NCBI GenBank assembly: GCA_004295565.1
Contig: AP019416.1
Coordinates: 3,162,001-3,226,000 of the forward strand
DNA length: 64,000 bases
Direction of reading: 5' to 3'
From: Vreelandella olivaria
Lineage (GTDB): Bacteria; Pseudomonadota; Gammaproteobacteria; Pseudomonadales; Halomonadaceae
This document shows, one piece after another, positions 40,757 through 52,158 of this stretch (positions are counted from its first letter, which is position 1; every line of letters starts with the position of its first letter). A model generated the notes under the pieces. It was not told the DNA's origin and did not search any database. It saw only the letters and a list, made by a program, of their open reading frames with translations. The translations under genes were made by a program, and so were the position numbers.

Positions 40757-41586
40757 ATGAGTAACGCAAGCCGGTTTCAATTCATCAAGAGCCAGTATGT
40801 ACCTACGCTAACGGTGCTTCACGCTGCGATTGAGGATTTCAGCTACGACCGCCATGCCCACGAGGAGTATGCCTTCGGCGTAACGCTGGCGGGCCGTCAG
40901 GATTTCTTCAGCAGCGGGCAGTTTCACCGCAGCCCACCGGGCAACGTTATTCTGTTCAATCCGGAGGAAGTTCACGACGGCCAACCGGGTGGCGAGCACA
41001 CGCTGGATTACCTGATGGTGTATGCCCACCCTGAACAGGTTAACGCGCTGTTTGCTAACGCACTGGGCCACGAGCACACGGCTGACTTTCGCTCACGAAA
41101 TACTCTTGTTCAGGATGTTCGGTTACGCAATGCTATTTTGGAACTGGCGAGGTTAGTCACTTCGTATACTGGTAGCTGTATTGACCAGGAGAACGCGCTC
41201 TATCAGGTGATCGAACGCACTGTGCAACTCGGCGGTGTTGCTCAACCTAACCAAGTAACTACGCGGCCTGATGCGCTGCTGGGCTTGGCGAAAGAGTACG
41301 TTCATGCACACCTGGACGCCGATATCTCCCTTGATGACATCAGCCAGGCAGCACACCTATCCAAGTACCATTTCTTGCGTCTGTTCCGTCAACATTACGG
41401 CATCACCCCCACCAATATGTGATTAATTGCCGGATTAACGCGGCCCGTTCGGCGCTAGACCTTGGCGCTTCCCTAACGGAGGTCGCTTTGCGTTATGGGT
41501 TTGCCGACCTGAGCCATTTCAATCGCCGCTTTAAGCGCATTTATGGCATGACGCCCTATCAGTACCAGCGCGATATCGCACGCTAA
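40757..41586 (+). CDS. AraC-family regulator, frameshifted
   Basis: An AraC protein of about 276 residues: an N-terminal sensing cupin (HAHEEYAFGVTLAGRQDFFS, NVILFNPEEVHDGQPGGEHT) and two helix-turn-helix units (SLDDISQAAHLSKYHFLRLF; SLTEVALRYGFADLSHFNRR). A frame change lies near 41420. AGGAGG precedes ATG 40757. It lies 29 bases upstream of a LysE-family exporter gene in the same orientation and probably controls it; this AraC/LysE pairing is common in gammaproteobacteria. Confidence 0.9.
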
Positions 41587-41615
41587 CACCTAAATACCAC
41601 TATAGAGGTTTAACC

Positions 41616-42227
41616 ATGTTAGAATTGTCGCCTATGCCCTAGGCGCGATGTATTCGCCTGGGCCTGTGAATCTGCTTGGTTTGAATATTGGCATCAATGG
41701 GCAAGCCAGACAGTCGGTTGGGTTTTGCCTTGGCGTAGGTACCGCGATGCTGGCGTACTTATTAGTATTGGGTTGGGCGGGTGCTGCATGGATCGATGAT
41801 GAAGCGCTCATCGTAGTGAGTGCCTTGGGCTGCGGCTATATTGTTTATCTCGCCAGCAAAATTGCCCGTTCAAGTGTTGATATAAGCGAGCCAGACAACG
41901 CCCCACAGCTGGTCAATTATCGTGATGGGCTGGTCATGCAATTGCTTAATCCCAAAGCCATTGTCGCTACCCTGCCCATTACCACACTGCAGTTTCCTGC
42001 GGCAGGCATTCAAGGCGTTAGCTTGGCGGTTTGGGCATTGGGGCTGGCGATGCTAGCTGCGGGCGCCCCCGGCAGCTATATGATGATCGGCAGCCTGGTC
42101 GGCCACCGCATTAAAAAGCCCAGGACTCGTTAAGGGCTTTAATTGGGTGATGGCGGGGTTGCTGGTCGCTGTGGCACTTTCAATTGGCTATGAGCATGTG
42201 TGGTTGCCCTTCACTGCCCAAAGCTGA
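41616..42227 (+). CDS. LysE-family exporter, frameshifted
   Basis: About 203 residues with six helices. The family signature near the start is YSPGPVNLLGLNIGINGQAR; later LLNPKAIVATLPITTLQFP and VWALGLAMLAAGAPGSYMMI. Frame changes lie near 41625 (restoring MLEIVAYALGA) and 42125. It follows the AraC regulator gene and likely forms one unit with it. Substrate, probably an amino acid, is unknown. Its end overlaps the convergent gene at 42211 by 17 bases. Confidence 0.82.
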
Positions 42228-42531
42228 TGCCCAGGCGCAACGCTTGTAGGGCGTCGAATTCGATACTTACCTCGTCAGAGAATAGCGGGTGCCCCTGCAC
42301 CAAGAAATCCAGCGTCGCTTGAGAGCCGCGGTAGGTGACGGTAACGGCGATATCCGCAGAAGTGCTAACAGGGGCCAGCAAATCATACTCAACGTTATCA
42401 ACGCTGACAGAGGAAAGGCCGCGGCTATCCAGCTGCTGCTGGATTTCCCGCTCAACGACAACCCCGTAGTAGAAGTAAATGCCGGCATAGCCAAGCGCTA
42501 CCAGTACGATTAGTGAAAAGAGCTTTCCCAT
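42211..42531 (-). CDS. Small membrane-anchored hypothetical protein
   Basis: An intact 106-residue protein with an N-terminal hydrophobic helix (LFSLIVLVALGYAGIYFYYG) that is either a signal anchor or a signal peptide, then a soluble domain with LSSVSVDNVEYDLLAPVSTS and VTYRGSQATLDFLVQGHPLF. The soluble part looks like a small beta-rich periplasmic domain. I do not recognise the family. AGAGAG precedes the start. Confidence 0.7.
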   Translation of the reverse strand: MGKLFSLIVLVALGYAGIYFYYGVVVEREIQQQLDSRGLSSVSVDNVEYDLLAPVSTSADIAVTVTYRGSQATLDFLVQGHPLFSDEVSIEFDALQALRLGISFGQ

Positions 42532-42721
42532 TGTTTCTCTCTGTTTTATAGGATATTGGCTGGTTGCTGCCTGCAGTAAATACGCTTTAATCGCGTACCT
42601 AAGCGTACGCTATGGGAAAGATCAGCGGCAGTACTAGCCTTGATAATGCCTGGGGCAATGGGAGCACACAAGCGATGAAGGTGGGCATCCTTACTCATTG
42701 AGCGGACTGCTGCAATAGTCG

Positions 42722-43510
42722 TCAAAAGACCCAGCAAGCCGGATCATCCAAACAAGGCTCCACATCCTCTACCCTGCCATTTAGCGTTCTTTGATGGATT
42801 CTGCATAGTACTAGGCTAGGCTCTGTACCATTAGCAGCAATGGTTAGCTCACCATCTACACTCCAACCGCCGCTTTTGCCGCAAGTTTGCCAGCCACCTG
42901 TGTTGGAGATGTGGTTAGCTAGCAGCACTGGGAACTGATGGTGCTTCGCTATTGAAGCGAGTAGGTTCGCATCGGCCAGATACCCTGTTTCAGAGATAAG
43001 CGCGCTGGCAATATAAACGTCCGCTTGCTGGTCGACAGCCATTTCAGCATGGGTAGGATTGGCAAAGTCTGCGCAAATCGCCAAGGCGATTCTAGTGCCG
43101 TTAACCGTGAATAGGTAACTTTCGGCGCCAACCGAACAGTAAACGTCTTCTCCTTCGTGCAGGTACTGCTTTGCATAGAACTCACGCTCGCCGTTGGGAA
43201 AGCAGATAACAGCGCCTATGTGGGGCTTACTGTTTTCATTCACCAGCGGGCAACCTGCTATCACCACTATATTATGAGCTACTGCAGCGGCAGAAAGCGT
43301 GCTGAAGATCTCTGCACTTTGGGGCATCGCCAATTGCTCTAGTAGCTCAAGTTCGTAGCCGGTAAGCGAAAGCTCTGGGAAAACCATCACATCAGCCCTG
43401 AGCCTAGCGGCGTGTTGAATGTAGGTAAGGTGTATTGCAAGGTTCTCAGCCACTGCGCCTTTTTCCACCGGGAGCTGCGCTAACGCGATGGTGGTATTGC
43501 CAGTTTTCAT
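42722..43510 (-). CDS. Carbon-nitrogen hydrolase family protein
   Basis: An intact 262-residue nitrilase-superfamily enzyme. The Glu-Lys-Cys triad is visible: Glu in MVFPELSLTGYE, Lys in EFYAKQYLHEGED, and Cys in IALAICADFANP. Members hydrolyse amides, ureas or nitriles. The start codon directly follows the stop of a LysE-family exporter gene (TGA then ATG), so the two genes form an operon. It may make or degrade the compound exported. Length is typical for the superfamily. Confidence 0.9.
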   Translation of the reverse strand: MKTGNTTIALAQLPVEKGAVAENLAIHLTYIQHAARLRADVMVFPELSLTGYELELLEQLAMPQSAEIFSTLSAAAVAHNIVVIAGCPLVNENSKPHIGAVICFPNGEREFYAKQYLHEGEDVYCSVGAESYLFTVNGTRIALAICADFANPTHAEMAVDQQADVYIASALISETGYLADANLLASIAKHHQFPVLLANHISNTGGWQTCGKSGGWSVDGELTIAANGTEPSLVLCRIHQRTLNGRVEDVEPCLDDPACWVF

Positions 43511-44197
43511 TCAAGCCTCACAGCAGTAAGTAAAGAAACCTCGCGTATTTAAGCCAATATCCGTCCGTACAGCCAACTCACTCTTTTTAGCCAGCAACAG
43601 CCCTACCCCTGCGCTGGCTAATAGAGTTGCGCAACTGCGGTGGAATAAGCGCCGCATGGCGGGGCGCGAAAACCAGTGACTTAAAAAGCTGCCTGCGTAG
43701 GCGTAACCGGCAATCGCTACCCACTCCAGTAGCAGAAACAGCGCGCCTAACACTAAAAACTGCTGCCCTACGTTGCCACTTGGTTCCACAAACTGGGGTA
43801 AGAAGGCGGTAAAAATCAGGATGGCTTTGGGATTACCTGCAGCAAGCAGAAACTCCTGTCGCGCCAGCTCAAAAAGATTTCGGGGCTTAGCGTCAACGTC
43901 ATCATGTTCAGTGGTATCGGCAGCCCAGAGTTGATAGGCCAGCCATAGCAAATAGAGACCACCGACAACCTTAATGACCAGAAAGATCTTCTCAGAAGTG
44001 TATAGCAGCGTTGCCAAGCCGGTCGCTGCCAACGTAATCATGCCAACGAAAGCCACCAGTCGACCAACACCCGCTAAACAAGCTGCCCGGATGCCATAGC
44101 GTTTAGCATTGGTTAATGACAGCAGGTTATTAGGGCCAGGCGCCATATTGAGGGCGAAGCAGGCAGGGATAAACAGCAGCAGTGTGGTTAGGTTCAT
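43511..44197 (-). CDS. LysE-family exporter
   Basis: An intact 228-residue exporter with six helices. The signature is LNMAPGPNNLLSLTNAKRYG; then VVGGLYLLWLAYQLW and AAGNPKAILIFTAFLPQFVE. Such proteins export amino acids or homoserine-lactone-like compounds. It forms an operon with the carbon-nitrogen hydrolase gene downstream. Regulation is not evident. Confidence 0.92.
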   Translation of the reverse strand: MNLTTLLLFIPACFALNMAPGPNNLLSLTNAKRYGIRAACLAGVGRLVAFVGMITLAATGLATLLYTSEKIFLVIKVVGGLYLLWLAYQLWAADTTEHDDVDAKPRNLFELARQEFLLAAGNPKAILIFTAFLPQFVEPSGNVGQQFLVLGALFLLLEWVAIAGYAYAGSFLSHWFSRPAMRRLFHRSCATLLASAGVGLLLAKKSELAVRTDIGLNTRGFFTYCCEA

Positions 44198-44293
44198 GAA
44201 AGCGCGTTCCTATTAGCTTGCATAAGCATTCACAGTTATTTCACTCCCGATCCACCTAGATTAGCCGTTAATTAAAATTTTTCTCAACCTTAA

Positions 44294-44323
44294 AAAAGAG
44301 CAGGCCGGTTGGCCTGCTCTTTT
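44294..44323. terminator. Strong bidirectional terminator after trpA
   Basis: AAAAGAGCAGGCC at 44294-44306 and GGCCTGCTCTTTT at 44311-44323 form a perfect 13-base stem with a GGTT loop. A-rich and T-rich flanks make it work on both strands. It lies 30 bases after the trpA stop on the minus strand and upstream of the LysE promoter region. Confidence 0.88.
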
Positions 44324-44352
44324 AACGTAGCGTGCTTTTTACGGTGCTTGTA

Positions 44353-45236
44353 TCAACAGACTTGCAGCTCGCTCTCTGTGCGGCATGACCGGATACTTTC
44401 AGCCAGTTCGCTTACCAGGTCGTGTACCCGCTCAACGGTTTCATCGGGGGTGCTGGCGTGTTCGACACAGTCGACTAATGCGGAGCCGACAACGACCGCA
44501 TCGCTATACCGGCCGATGGTGGCCGCTTGCTCGGCAGTGCGAATACCGAAACCCACGGCAATAGGCAGCTCGGTATGTTCGCGCAGCTTAGCCACCGAGC
44601 TTTCCAGCCGTTCTGAAGTGGGTGCGCTGCCGCCGGTCACGCCCGCTACAGAGACGTAGTAGATAAACCCGGAAGCATTTGCCAGTACTTTCGGCAGGCG
44701 TTTGGCATCGGTCGTGGGGGTGGCCAAGCGGATAAAATCAATGCCGTGCTGGGCCGCGGGCGTGCAGAGCTCTTCGTCATGCTCCGGGGTAGATCCACGA
44801 CGATTAGGCCATCGACACCGGCGCAGGCGGCGTCGGTTAGAAACCGCTCAACGCCATAGCAGAATATGGGGTTGTAGTAGCCCATCAGTACAATCGGCGT
44901 GGTGCTGTCGTCTTCACGGAAGCGGCGTACCATGTCCAGCGTTTTGGCTTGAGTTTGGCCGCTATTTAAAGCACGTAGCGCCGCTTTTTTGAATAGCGGG
45001 GCCATCGGCCATGGGATCGCTAAAGGGCATCCCAAGTTCGATAATATCCACTCCTGCTGCGGGCAGCCCGTGCAGCAGGCGTCGGGAGGTGTCGGCATCC
45101 GGGTCGCCGGCGGTCAGGTAGCTGATCAGTGCCGGGCGGTTTTGCTGCTTGAGTGTGCTAAAGCAGTGTTCGAGACGCGTGGGGGTGTGCATGGTCTGAT
45201 TCACGATAGTGTTCATCGCGTTGTCCTGGATCGCGC

Positions 45237-45240
<4 letters not shown>
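44353..45240 (-). CDS. trpA: Tryptophan synthase alpha subunit, frameshifted
   Basis: TrpA cleaves indole-3-glycerol phosphate to indole, which passes through a tunnel to TrpB. About 290 residues. Seen are [35 protein letters not shown] with the catalytic Glu and Asp loop, [19 protein letters not shown], and [14 protein letters not shown] with [13 protein letters not shown] for the phosphate site. Frame changes lie near 44965, 44790 and 44720. An ATGA overlap couples it to trpB. The pair ends at a strong terminator. Confidence 0.93.
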
Positions 45241-46465
<1,225 letters not shown>

Positions 46466-46568
46466 GACCTCTGAATGCGTTATCGAACAATGCAGTGAAA
46501 GTAGCGCAAGCAGGCCGGGATAAAAATCGATAAGATATCATCAACATGTGATCTGGAGTCACGTATCA

Positions 46569-47469
46569 ATGCAAAACAGCATGCCCCCACTTAGTGCCCT
46601 GCGCGCCTTTGAGGCCACTGCCCGGCTGGGCAGCGTGACCGCCGCGGCCGAGGAGCTGAGCGTTACCCACGGCGCTGTTAGCCGCCAGATAAAGAGTTTG
46701 GATGAGCATTTTGGCGTGGCGCTTTTTACCAAAGCGGGCCGTGGCATTGTGCTTACGCCGCACGGTGAGACGCTTCAGAACGGAGTGGGTGAGGCGTTCG
46801 CCCGCCTCAAGAATAGTTGCGCCGCGCTCAAACGTGATGTGAAGGAAGCGCCCTTCACCCTGGCCTGCCCTGGCAGCCTGCTGGCGCGCTGGCTGATTCC
46901 CCGTCTTGATCGCCTGCACCGCGAGCTGCCAGAGCTGAAACTGAAAGTGGTCGTCAGCGAAACTGAGCAACCCGGTATACAGAGCGACGCCAGCGCTACC
47001 CTGGCATTTTCCGAGCCACCCTGGCCTGCAGACGTAGAGGTATTCGAACTAATGCCGGAACAGATTTGCGCGGTAGTAAGTCCCCAGTTGATGGCCCACA
47101 TCAACCCCACCAAGCCAGAAACACTCTTTGCCAACAAGCTACTGCACACCGCTTCCCGCCCCCAGGCATGGCCACAGTGGGCCAGTGCCCAGGGTCTTGA
47201 ACTCGCTCAGCTTGAAGGGGCGTTAAGCAAAGGCCAGGGGTTTGAGCACCTTTACTACTTGATGGAAGCGGCAGTGGCGGGCCTGGGTATCGCCATCGCG
47301 CCAAGGCTATTGGTGGAAGATGACCTGAGAAGTGGCCGGTTGGTGGCGCCCTGGGGAAGTATCCAAACACCTGCGCGCCTCTGCCTATGGCTGCCCAGCC
47401 AAGCCGACTTACTCACCCACTCGCCGCAGCGAGCCGCTGGCGGAGTGGCTGAAAGGGGAACTGAGGTAG
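46569..47469 (+). CDS. LysR-family regulator, TrpI-like, frameshifted
   Basis: A GcvA/TrpI-type LysR protein of about 300 residues: MPPLSALRAFEATARLGSVT, EELSVTHGAVSRQIKSLDEH, then RWLIPRLDRLHRELPELKLK and FEHLYYLMEAAVAGLGIAIA. A frame change near 47415 restores the ending SEPLAEWLKGELR. It is divergent from trpBA with a short intergenic region. In pseudomonads TrpI binds there and activates trpBA with indole-glycerol phosphate; the same role is inferred here from position. Confidence 0.85.
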
Positions 47470-47501
47470 GTAGGATAAAAAGTGAAAACTTAGCGACTGC
47501 A

Positions 47502-48441
47502 TCACCCACTCAAGCGCTCACGGTTATTGGCCACCAACTCCGCCAGAAAGTCCGCCACGGCCCGGGTACGGCCTGATTGGGTAAGATCTGTCTGGATAAC
47601 AAGATAGATGGGCTGATCCACGCCAAGATCCGCGGCAACACAGACCAGCCCCGCCTCCAGGGCCAGAAAATGCGGCAATACCGCTATCCCCAGCCCCGCG
47701 TTGGCCGCCGCTAGCTGGGTCGCAAGCGAGGTGGTGGCTAGTGCCGGCTCCCTTCCTTGCAGAATCCGCTCAACCCACTGGGCGGCAGGCAAGTGCGCCT
47801 GCGTTTCGCCCCAGGTGATAAAGGCGTCGCTGTCGTAATTGCCCGCGTCATGATGAGCCTCACGCTGAGCCACATAACCGTGGCTAGCATAAAGCCCAAA
47901 CCCCAGGGTGCCCAGGCGACGAAGGGTGACATTACCCCGCTCCGGCTTAACCATTCTAAGTGCCAAATCGGCGTCACGGCGGTGCAGATTGACAGTAGTG
48001 ATATCGGTCACCATCTCAAGCCTGATGCCGGGGTACTGAGCGTGAAAATCTGGCAATGCAGGCAGAATCAGCGCCGTGGCCAGGTTTTCAGCGGTGGCCA
48101 AACGTACCCTACCGCTAAGCTGCGAGGCGCGTGACACCCCGCTGGCAAAGGCCGACGCAGCGGCTTCCAGGGCTTCGGCTTTTCGATGAGCCCGGCCCTT
48201 CTTCAGTAAGCTGATAGCCCGACTGCTGACGAACAAACAGCGGCAGCTTTAAGGCTTTTTCCAGACGCTCTATACGCCGGGAGAGCGTCGCGATACCTAA
48301 GTGTAGTTCCGCTGCCGCGCCGCTCAAAGTGCCATGGCGGGCCACCGCGAGAAAGGTACGCGTGTCATCCCAAACCCACCCGCGGGGCATCTGCTTTTCA
48401 AAACCGGAAATCGGCTTGCCCAATTCGTTTATTTTTTCCAT
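47502..48441 (-). CDS. LysR-family regulator, frameshifted
   Basis: About 312 residues: WDDTRTFLAVARHGTLSGAA and LGIATLSRRIERLEKALKLP for DNA binding, then SGRVRLATAENLATALILPA and NAGLGIAVLPHFLALEAGLV. A frame change near 48205 is needed. ATG 48441 is chosen. It is divergent from the aldo/keto reductase gene at 48500 with a 58-base gap and is likely its regulator, as seen for other LysR/oxidoreductase pairs. Confidence 0.88.
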
Positions 48442-48499
48442 TACTGGATAGTGCCACGCTGTCACTCCGCGACTCAAGAACGATTCAAGGAGCAACATT

Positions 48500-49482
48500 A
48501 TGCAAACGCGCACACTGGGCAGCGACCTGACCCTTTCCGCCATTGGTTTAGGCTGCATGGGAATGAGCGAGTTCTACGGCCCCCGAGACGATAGCGAGTC
48601 GCTTCGGGTGTTGGCCCGGGCGGTGGAGCTGGGAATCGACTTCTTTGACACAGCGGATATGTACGGGCCACACCATAACGAGGAGTTGATTGGCCGCTTT
48701 CTCGCCAACCGTAAACCCAAGGTACGTATTGCGACCAAGTTTGGGATTGTGCGCAATCCCGGTGAGTACCAACGCAGCCTGGACAGCAGCGCAAGCTATG
48801 CTCGCCAAGCCTGCGAAGCATCACTACGCCGGCTTGGTGTTGAGCAAATAGACCTCTACTACGTTCACCGCGTTAACCCGACCACCCCCATTGAAGAGAC
48901 CATGGAAGGACTGGCGCAGCTGGTTAGGGAGGGAAAAATTGGCCACGTTGGCCTCTGCGAAGTCAGTGCTGACACCCTGCGCCGAGCACACGCCGTGCAT
49001 CCGGTAACCGCCGTGCAAACCGAGTATTCGCTCTGGACGCGGGATGTCGAGCAAGATGTGCTTCCCACCTGTAAGGAACTCGGCATCGGCTTCGTGCCCT
49101 ACTCGCCTCTGGGCCGTGGCTTTTTGACGGGAAAACTCCAGGAGAATGCCGACTTTGGCGAAGGTGATTTTCGCCCTAACCTGCCGCGCTTTTCTGAACA
49201 GGCCATGCATACCAACCGCCAAATCGCCGACGTGATTGGTGATATGGCTACTCAAAAGGCTGCACCCCGGCGCAGCTCTCACTGGCCTGGCTGCTATCCA
49301 AAGGCGACAACATCGTACCGATTCCGGGCACCAAGCGGTTGCGCTACCTCGAAGAGAATGCGGCTGCGGCGTCCATCCATCTAACCACCGATGAGCAGCA
49401 ACAGCTTGAAGCGGCCACTGCATCCCTTCCGGTCATCGGCGAACGCTACACGCCGGAAGGTATGAAGGGGGTTAACGCGTGA
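48500..49482 (+). CDS. Aldo/keto reductase, frameshifted
   Basis: An NADPH-dependent aldo/keto reductase of about 327 residues. Seen are [20 protein letters not shown], the active-site Asp and Tyr in [19 protein letters not shown], the Lys in RIATKFGIV, the His in LYYVHRVNP, and the cofactor region [16 protein letters not shown] frame change near 49255 joins [16 protein letters not shown]. Length and motifs match the YakC/AKR13 type. AAGGAGC precedes the ATG. Substrate is unknown. Confidence 0.9.
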
Positions 49483-49619
49483 GTGCACTATCGCCTGCCG
49501 TTGCAGCCAGCCAATGGCGAGGCTAATGCAGTTTTAACTCAGCAAGCCAAACGCGGGGCGAAAAAACCTGGACGAGTTTCTCCCCACGGCTGCCAAAGCC
49601 ACCTTTGCAGGATAAAACC

Positions 49620-50528
49620 TCATTCCTTCACTTCATGGGGCGCTAAGGATTCAGTTTCTGCCATTTCGATGAGGCGGCGTACTGCTGACAGACCCGAGTC
49701 TCGCCGCCAAACCAGCATAAGAGGCAAGGTCAGATTGAGGTCTTCTAATCGATGACTCACTAGTCCTTCTGGTGCTCCAGCCATGGTCATTGCCGGTAGG
49801 ATACTGCAGCCCATACCGGCAGCTACCAAGCATAGCATCGTCGCATTGTCAGTTCCCTCTTGCACCACATGTGGCGTGAAGCCCTCTCGCTGAAAGGCAT
49901 GAATTAGCTTGTCGTGATAGACCGGGGTGGCATTGCGGTCAAACCAAATGAAATTTTCGTCGTTAAGCTCAGCAAGAGACTTCGGAGGATTATGCGCTAG
50001 ACGTGAGGTGGCACTGGTGACCAATACGAGATGATCTTCATAAAGGCAATGGCAACACAGGCTACTGTCGTCCTCTGGCGGAAAGAAAAGCATGCCTGCA
50101 TCGAGCCGCCCACGCCGAATGGCTTCAACCTGAGGCCCGGAAAGCAATGATTCTACCTTCAGTGTGACTTCTGGATAACACTCACGAAAGCGATTGAGCA
50201 AGCCGATGATCTGCGGCACCCATAAATGCATGACGGTGACTCCCAGTCGCAGTTGACCGAACTGTCCATCTGCAATACGGCGTGCATTACGCTTAGCCTT
50301 CTCAAACTCGTCCAGCAAGCGCCGGGTATCACGATAGAACGCTTCACCAGCGGCGGTCAGCCGAATGCCATGCCGCGAACGGATCAGTAACGTCGTACCA
50401 ACCTCTTCTTCAAGCAACTGCAATTGACGCGATAGTGCCGGCTGGGCAAGCGGTACCCGACGGGCCGCCGATGATATGGCGCCTTCCTCCACAACCACTT
50501 GGAAATATTTTAAACGCTTAAAATCCAT
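49620..50528 (-). CDS. LysR-family regulator
   Basis: An intact 302-residue LysR protein: MDFKRLKYFQVVVEEGAISS, LAQPALSRQLQLLEEEVGTT and an effector domain with FGQLRLGVTVMHLWVPQIIG and CLVAAGMGCSILPAMTMAGA. It is divergent from the M20 amidohydrolase/DUF3311/symporter operon with a 133-base gap and probably controls it. The start region resembles the NAC/CynR-type group, but the effector is not known. Confidence 0.92.
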   Translation of the reverse strand: MDFKRLKYFQVVVEEGAISSAARRVPLAQPALSRQLQLLEEEVGTTLLIRSRHGIRLTAAGEAFYRDTRRLLDEFEKAKRNARRIADGQFGQLRLGVTVMHLWVPQIIGLLNRFRECYPEVTLKVESLLSGPQVEAIRRGRLDAGMLFFPPEDDSSLCCHCLYEDHLVLVTSATSRLAHNPPKSLAELNDENFIWFDRNATPVYHDKLIHAFQREGFTPHVVQEGTDNATMLCLVAAGMGCSILPAMTMAGAPEGLVSHRLEDLNLTLPLMLVWRRDSGLSAVRRLIEMAETESLAPHEVKE

Positions 50529-50661
50529 CTGGTGCCTCTAGCCATAACATCTAACCGCAATCCATCCAATATTAGTATGGAAAGCTAATAAAAAAACTAT
50601 TTTCTCTATGTTATCGAAACAACCAAGATGAAAAGACCATCCACAACCATCAGCATTGACT

Positions 50662-51855
50662 ATGACAGAACTCATTGATCCAAACTTCTTCGAGCGCCAC
50701 CACGCCGAACTGACCCAGATACGACACGAGTTACATCGCCACCCGGAGCTAGGATTTCAGGAACACGAAACGGCTAAGCTCATCGCGACAGAACTAGAAC
50801 GTCTCGGCTTGCCCTTTGAAGCGGGCATAGGTAAGACCGGCATCGTTGCGACCGTGACGGGTAAACGTCCTGACAACGGACGACATATAGGTCTTCGTGC
50901 CGATATGGACGCACTGCCTATCCAGGAGCTAAGCGAACACAGCTATACCTCAGCAGTGCCCGGTCAAATGCATGCTTGTGGCCATGACGGTCATACTACT
51001 CTGCTGCTCGGCGTGGCCCGCTACCTAGCCGAACATCGTAACTTCGCGGGCACTCTTCATCTCGTCTTCCAACCAGCCGAAGAGGGGCTGGGTGGCGGCC
51101 GCGCAATGGTTGAAGAGGGCCTATTTGAGCGTTTTCCTATGCAAGCGATCTATGCCCTACATAACTGGCCTTCGCTACCTGCAGGCCAAGTGGCTATTCG
51201 ACCCGGGGCGATCATGGCAGCCACCGATCGTCTTGATATCCGAGTACGCGGCAAGGGAGGCCATGGTGGTGTCAATCCCCATCTATCGACGGATCCTGTT
51301 CGCATGGCGGGCGCCCTTATTCAAAACCTGCACTCCGTGGTCGCACGTGATATTAATCCGCTTTCGCCCGCCGCCTTGAGCCTATGCGGTTTGCAGGGTG
51401 GCGACCTGGACGGCTTCGCAATCATTCCCGATGAAGTACGTATAAGTGGAACAGCAAGAAGCCTTGATGCTGATACGCAGGATCGTATGGAGCATGCGGT
51501 TCGCCGCGTCTGTGAAGGGGTGGCAATCACCCATGGCGGTGACATTGAGATCGATTACCAGCGCATATTTCCAGCGACGATCAACACCGAGGCGGAAACC
51601 CGTCATGTGGAAGCCTGCATTGTGCAAACACTCGGTGAATCGGCCCTAGTACGTGACGTTGATCCAAGCCTCGGCGGTGAGGACTTTTCCTTTATGTTGC
51701 AACAATGCCCGGGGGCCTACTTCTTTCTTGGCACAGCGAAGGGCGACACTACATCACCACTTCATAACGCTCGTTATGACTTTAATGACGACATTATTCC
51801 CACCGGCTGCCGGTTGCTTTTAGCGGTCGGCCTTAACGCGCTCGTCACGAACTGA
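50662..51855 (+). CDS. M20-family amidohydrolase
   Basis: An intact 397-residue metallopeptidase of the M20D group (hippurate/N-acyl amino acid hydrolase-like). Metal ligands and catalytic residues lie in GLRADMDALPI, MHACGHDGHTTLLLGVAR, FQPAEEGLGGGRAMVEEGLF and the late GGEDFSFMLQQCPGAYFFLG. The dimerisation domain begins near VRGKGGHGGVNPHLSTD. ATG 50662 is preferred over TTG 50656. It heads an operon with DUF3311 and an SSS symporter, so it likely cleaves an imported N-acylated amino acid. Confidence 0.92.
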   Translation: MTELIDPNFFERHHAELTQIRHELHRHPELGFQEHETAKLIATELERLGLPFEAGIGKTGIVATVTGKRPDNGRHIGLRADMDALPIQELSEHSYTSAVPGQMHACGHDGHTTLLLGVARYLAEHRNFAGTLHLVFQPAEEGLGGGRAMVEEGLFERFPMQAIYALHNWPSLPAGQVAIRPGAIMAATDRLDIRVRGKGGHGGVNPHLSTDPVRMAGALIQNLHSVVARDINPLSPAALSLCGLQGGDLDGFAIIPDEVRISGTARSLDADTQDRMEHAVRRVCEGVAITHGGDIEIDYQRIFPATINTEAETRHVEACIVQTLGESALVRDVDPSLGGEDFSFMLQQCPGAYFFLGTAKGDTTSPLHNARYDFNDDIIPTGCRLLLAVGLNALVTN

Positions 51856-51929
51856 CTAAGGCTAACACCACTACTTATAACTCTACAAAAGCATCACGAA
51901 ATAACCTTACAAATCCATAAAAACGAGGT

Positions 51930-52158
51930 ATGCAAATGAAATCTCGACCCTCGCTCCCTTCTAGGGGAATGCTGATTTATTTTACTGTCTGTGCCCTGGC
52001 CATGATCTGGCCTGGTGCACTGATAGCAATCGTATTGAACCGATGATAATCGGTTTGCCCTTTTCCTATTCTGGTATGTAGCCTGGGTATTTGCCCTATT
52101 CGTGGGATTGGTCATTGCCTATCGCAATGATGCCGCACAGGAGGTGGACGATGAGTGA
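51930..52158 (+). CDS. DUF3311 small membrane protein, frameshifted
   Basis: About 75 residues with two membrane helices (MLIYFTVCALAMIWPGALIA; and, after a shift near 52025, a second helix with FALFVGLVIAYRNDAAQ). It matches the small DUF3311-type proteins that precede sodium:solute symporters. Its stop overlaps the symporter start by 8 bases. AAACGAGG precedes the start. The role may be an accessory subunit for the symporter. Confidence 0.7.

Noticed and set aside
42546-42737. 63-codon open frame on the minus strand between the small membrane protein and the carbon-nitrogen hydrolase genes
   Set aside because: It overlaps the hydrolase end, has no ribosome site and shows no recognisable protein features.
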